Position numbers and translations under genes: made by a program. 64,000 bases of DNA from Trichoplax sp. H2 (lineage: Eukaryota > Placozoa > Uniplacotomia > Trichoplacea). Shown here piece by piece: positions 62,311 through 64,000 of the stretch. Below the pieces are notes generated by a model. The model did not search any database and had not been told where the DNA came from. It worked only from the letters and a program-made list of their open reading frames with translations. Where the stretch lies: assembly GCA_003344405.1 (NCBI GenBank), contig NOWV01000084.1, positions 1-64,000 of the forward strand, written 5' to 3'. Within the stretch, counting starts at the first letter, position 1; every line of letters starts with the position of its first letter.

Positions 62311-62979
62311 GGCCTAGACATGATCGCAATGCCCTTGTACCCTAATTGATTTGCCCTTGTTGTATCTTGTTGTCGATTAAACAGAAAACAACTGCAATGC
62401 AATCAATCGCTTGAGCTCCATCCAGTTGGTTAGCCATTGGCAGCCAAGGAAGGCAAAACGATGATGGCAATCATCCACCATGATGATGGGCTGCATCCAT
62501 TCCCTGCATGCAATACTTGTTGTCCCATGGCTACAATCCATTGCCTGCCATCGTCTTGATTGCATCTTTTGTCGCCATTTTCAGGGGTAGAAATGCAATC
62601 TTTTTCTATAGGCAGCATTGTTTTCTATGGGATTATTTCCTTCTCCTTTTACCTCTACCTTTCAAAGGATCATTTGTCTTGCATTTGCTGTTGTCCAGTT
62701 GCAATTGAATTTTTTTGTTCTCCATGTTGTACACAACATTTGGCTTATTATATAGGAGAATGATGGAATGATTATAGGGCAATGGGGGGGAAGAGAGATT
62801 GAACAAAAAATAATAACAAGGGCAGAAACAAATCAATCGACTCTAAGCCAAGGATTGATTTTGCAATAGAATGGATAGATATAATCAGAGTCTTGTTGCT
62901 ATTCTATCCTTGTTGATGGCTTGCATCAATGGACGATTGATCCATTGATGTTGAACAATTTTTCCTCTACTTGTACTGG
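62311..62979. other. Non-coding stretch, nothing recognised
   Basis: Short frames only. A GGGGGGG run is near 62786. No exon or repeat that I can support. Confidence 0.4.
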
Positions 62980-63475
62980 TTCTTTTGAATCTTGATTTTC
63001 CGACATTTTCTTCTTCAAGAAATTCATCTCCCGATATTGTCTCCTATCATTGATTGCCATCAGTCTTGCTTACGAGACCACTGGCCACTTTCTTTTGAGC
63101 CTTGATTTTCCGACATTTTCTTTTCAAGAAATTCATCTGCCGATATTGTCTTCTATCATTGATTACCATCAGTCTTGTTGAAAAGACCACTGGCTATCTT
63201 GAGCCGACATTTTCTTTTCAAGAAATTCATCTCACGATATTGTCCTATATCATCCAATATTGCCAACAGTCTTGTTGAAAAGACCACTGGCGATCTTGAG
63301 TCTTGATTTTCCGATATTTTCTTTTTAAGAAATTCGTCTCACGATATTGTCCTATATCATCCATTGCCAACAGTCTTGTTGAAAAGACCACTGGCTATCT
63401 TGAGTCTTGATTTTCCGACATTTTCTTTTTCAAGAAATTCATTGCCATCAGTCTTGTTTACAAGACCACATCATC
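62980..63475. repeat. Tandem array, five copies of a 93-110 bp unit
   Basis: CGACATTTTCTTxTTCAAGAAATTCATC occurs at 63001, 63111, 63204, 63312 (CGATATTTTC) and 63416. Between copies lie CGATATTGTCxxxTATCAT, ATTGCCAxCAGTCTTGTT, AAAAGACCACTGGC and CTTGATTTTC. The GTCTTGTTxAxAAGAC part is itself a small imperfect palindrome and continues alone to about 63690. Confidence 0.9.
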
Positions 63476-64000
63476 ATTGAAACGTTGCCAACAGTCTTGT
63501 TGAAAATATCTTGAAACATCATCATTTTAACGCCGCCAACGCCATTGCCGACAATCTTGTTGACAACATTATTCATCTTGTTATTATTCCATAGTTGCCA
63601 ATTGCATTTCCTAAGGCCTTGTTGGCAACAATTATATTCAATCGTTGACAGCCAATTGCATTTCCTACGATCTTGTTGACACCATCACCTGAAATTGAAT
63701 AGCGACCTAGTCCTTTTGCCTACGCTCTTCTTCATCATCATTTAAGTGATTGGATGCGCCATTTTAAATCATCTCCTTGACGCTATTGCAATCTTTCATC
63801 CTTGCCAATGTGCTAACATCCATTGGTAGTAGGGGCAATTTCTCCGCTTGCATCAACCAATTGCCACTCCATTTCAGAGAGTCTTGTTCACAACAGCATC
63901 ATTTATTGAATCACTTGTAATGCCTTGCAATCAATTAACAAGAAGAAAATGGATTTGATCCTTGATTTGACACTATTCCTATTGCATTCTTGACTATGTG
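63476..64000. other. Decayed repeat tail to the window end
   Basis: Fragments of the preceding array (CAGTCTTGTTGAAAA, GACAATCTTGTTGACAAC, TGGCAACAATT, GATCTTGTTGACACC) recur at irregular spacing with no other recognisable feature. Confidence 0.5.

Noticed and set aside
1-64000. tRNA, rRNA and other structured RNA genes
   Set aside because: I looked for T-loop (GTTCRA) and other landmarks on both strands and found no arrangement with the stems of a tRNA; a tRNAscan/Infernal run would be decisive.

Overview
The window is animal nuclear DNA. It is AT-rich, and the genes in the first 21 kb are split by short GT-AG introns that can be followed by reading phase. The gene content (an ionotropic glutamate receptor, an importin-alpha, a clan-4 cytochrome P450 and a small Death-domain protein) points to an early-branching metazoan. 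A placozoan such as Trichoplax or Hoilungia fits best: it is AT-rich, intron-rich, and known to carry many glutamate-receptor and Death-domain genes. This assignment is an inference, and Cnidaria cannot be excluded from the sequence alone.

Layout. 1-2.1 kb: non-coding, with a weak tandem duplication. 2.1-3.3 kb (+): a small Death-domain gene made of mini-exons. 3.8-7.8 kb (+): a 12-exon importin-alpha paralogue. It has lost several NLS-binding residues and carries one in-frame stop near its 3' end, and one of its introns holds a ~640-bp dispersed repeat. 9.2 kb (-): a decayed P450 fragment without the haem cysteine. 9.9-10.6 kb: a duplicated segment around a 20-N gap, probably two haplotypes or contig ends. 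10.8-12.3 kb (-): an intact intronless P450 of 510 aa. 15.0-20.7 kb (-): a tandem repeat, then a complete 11-exon glutamate receptor of 864 aa that I could join phase-consistently, with one probable GC-AG intron. 21.8 kb: second copy of the dispersed repeat.

22-42 kb is very AT-rich and has no gene I can support. It holds a few decayed tandem repeats (90-bp, ~185-bp and ~270-bp units) and two short inverted repeats.

From about 42 kb to the end the base composition changes. The sequence becomes less AT-rich, with poly-G/poly-C runs and many words like TTGCCA and CAATGG. It is packed with at least ten unrelated minisatellite or satellite arrays (units of 30, 32, 74, 98, ~105, 113, ~165 and ~215 bp). 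Two of these arrays share a CTCTTGACG box. Two first-exon-like ORFs on the + strand (45.2 kb and 58.1 kb) both end in phase 1 at GT donors. They may be alternative first exons of a gene with very long introns extending past the window.

The genes do not form one pathway. The receptor acts at the plasma membrane, the P450 in the endoplasmic reticulum, importin-alpha in nuclear import, and the Death-domain protein probably in a signalling complex. Exon boundaries were read by eye from splice consensus and phase and have not been checked against transcripts.
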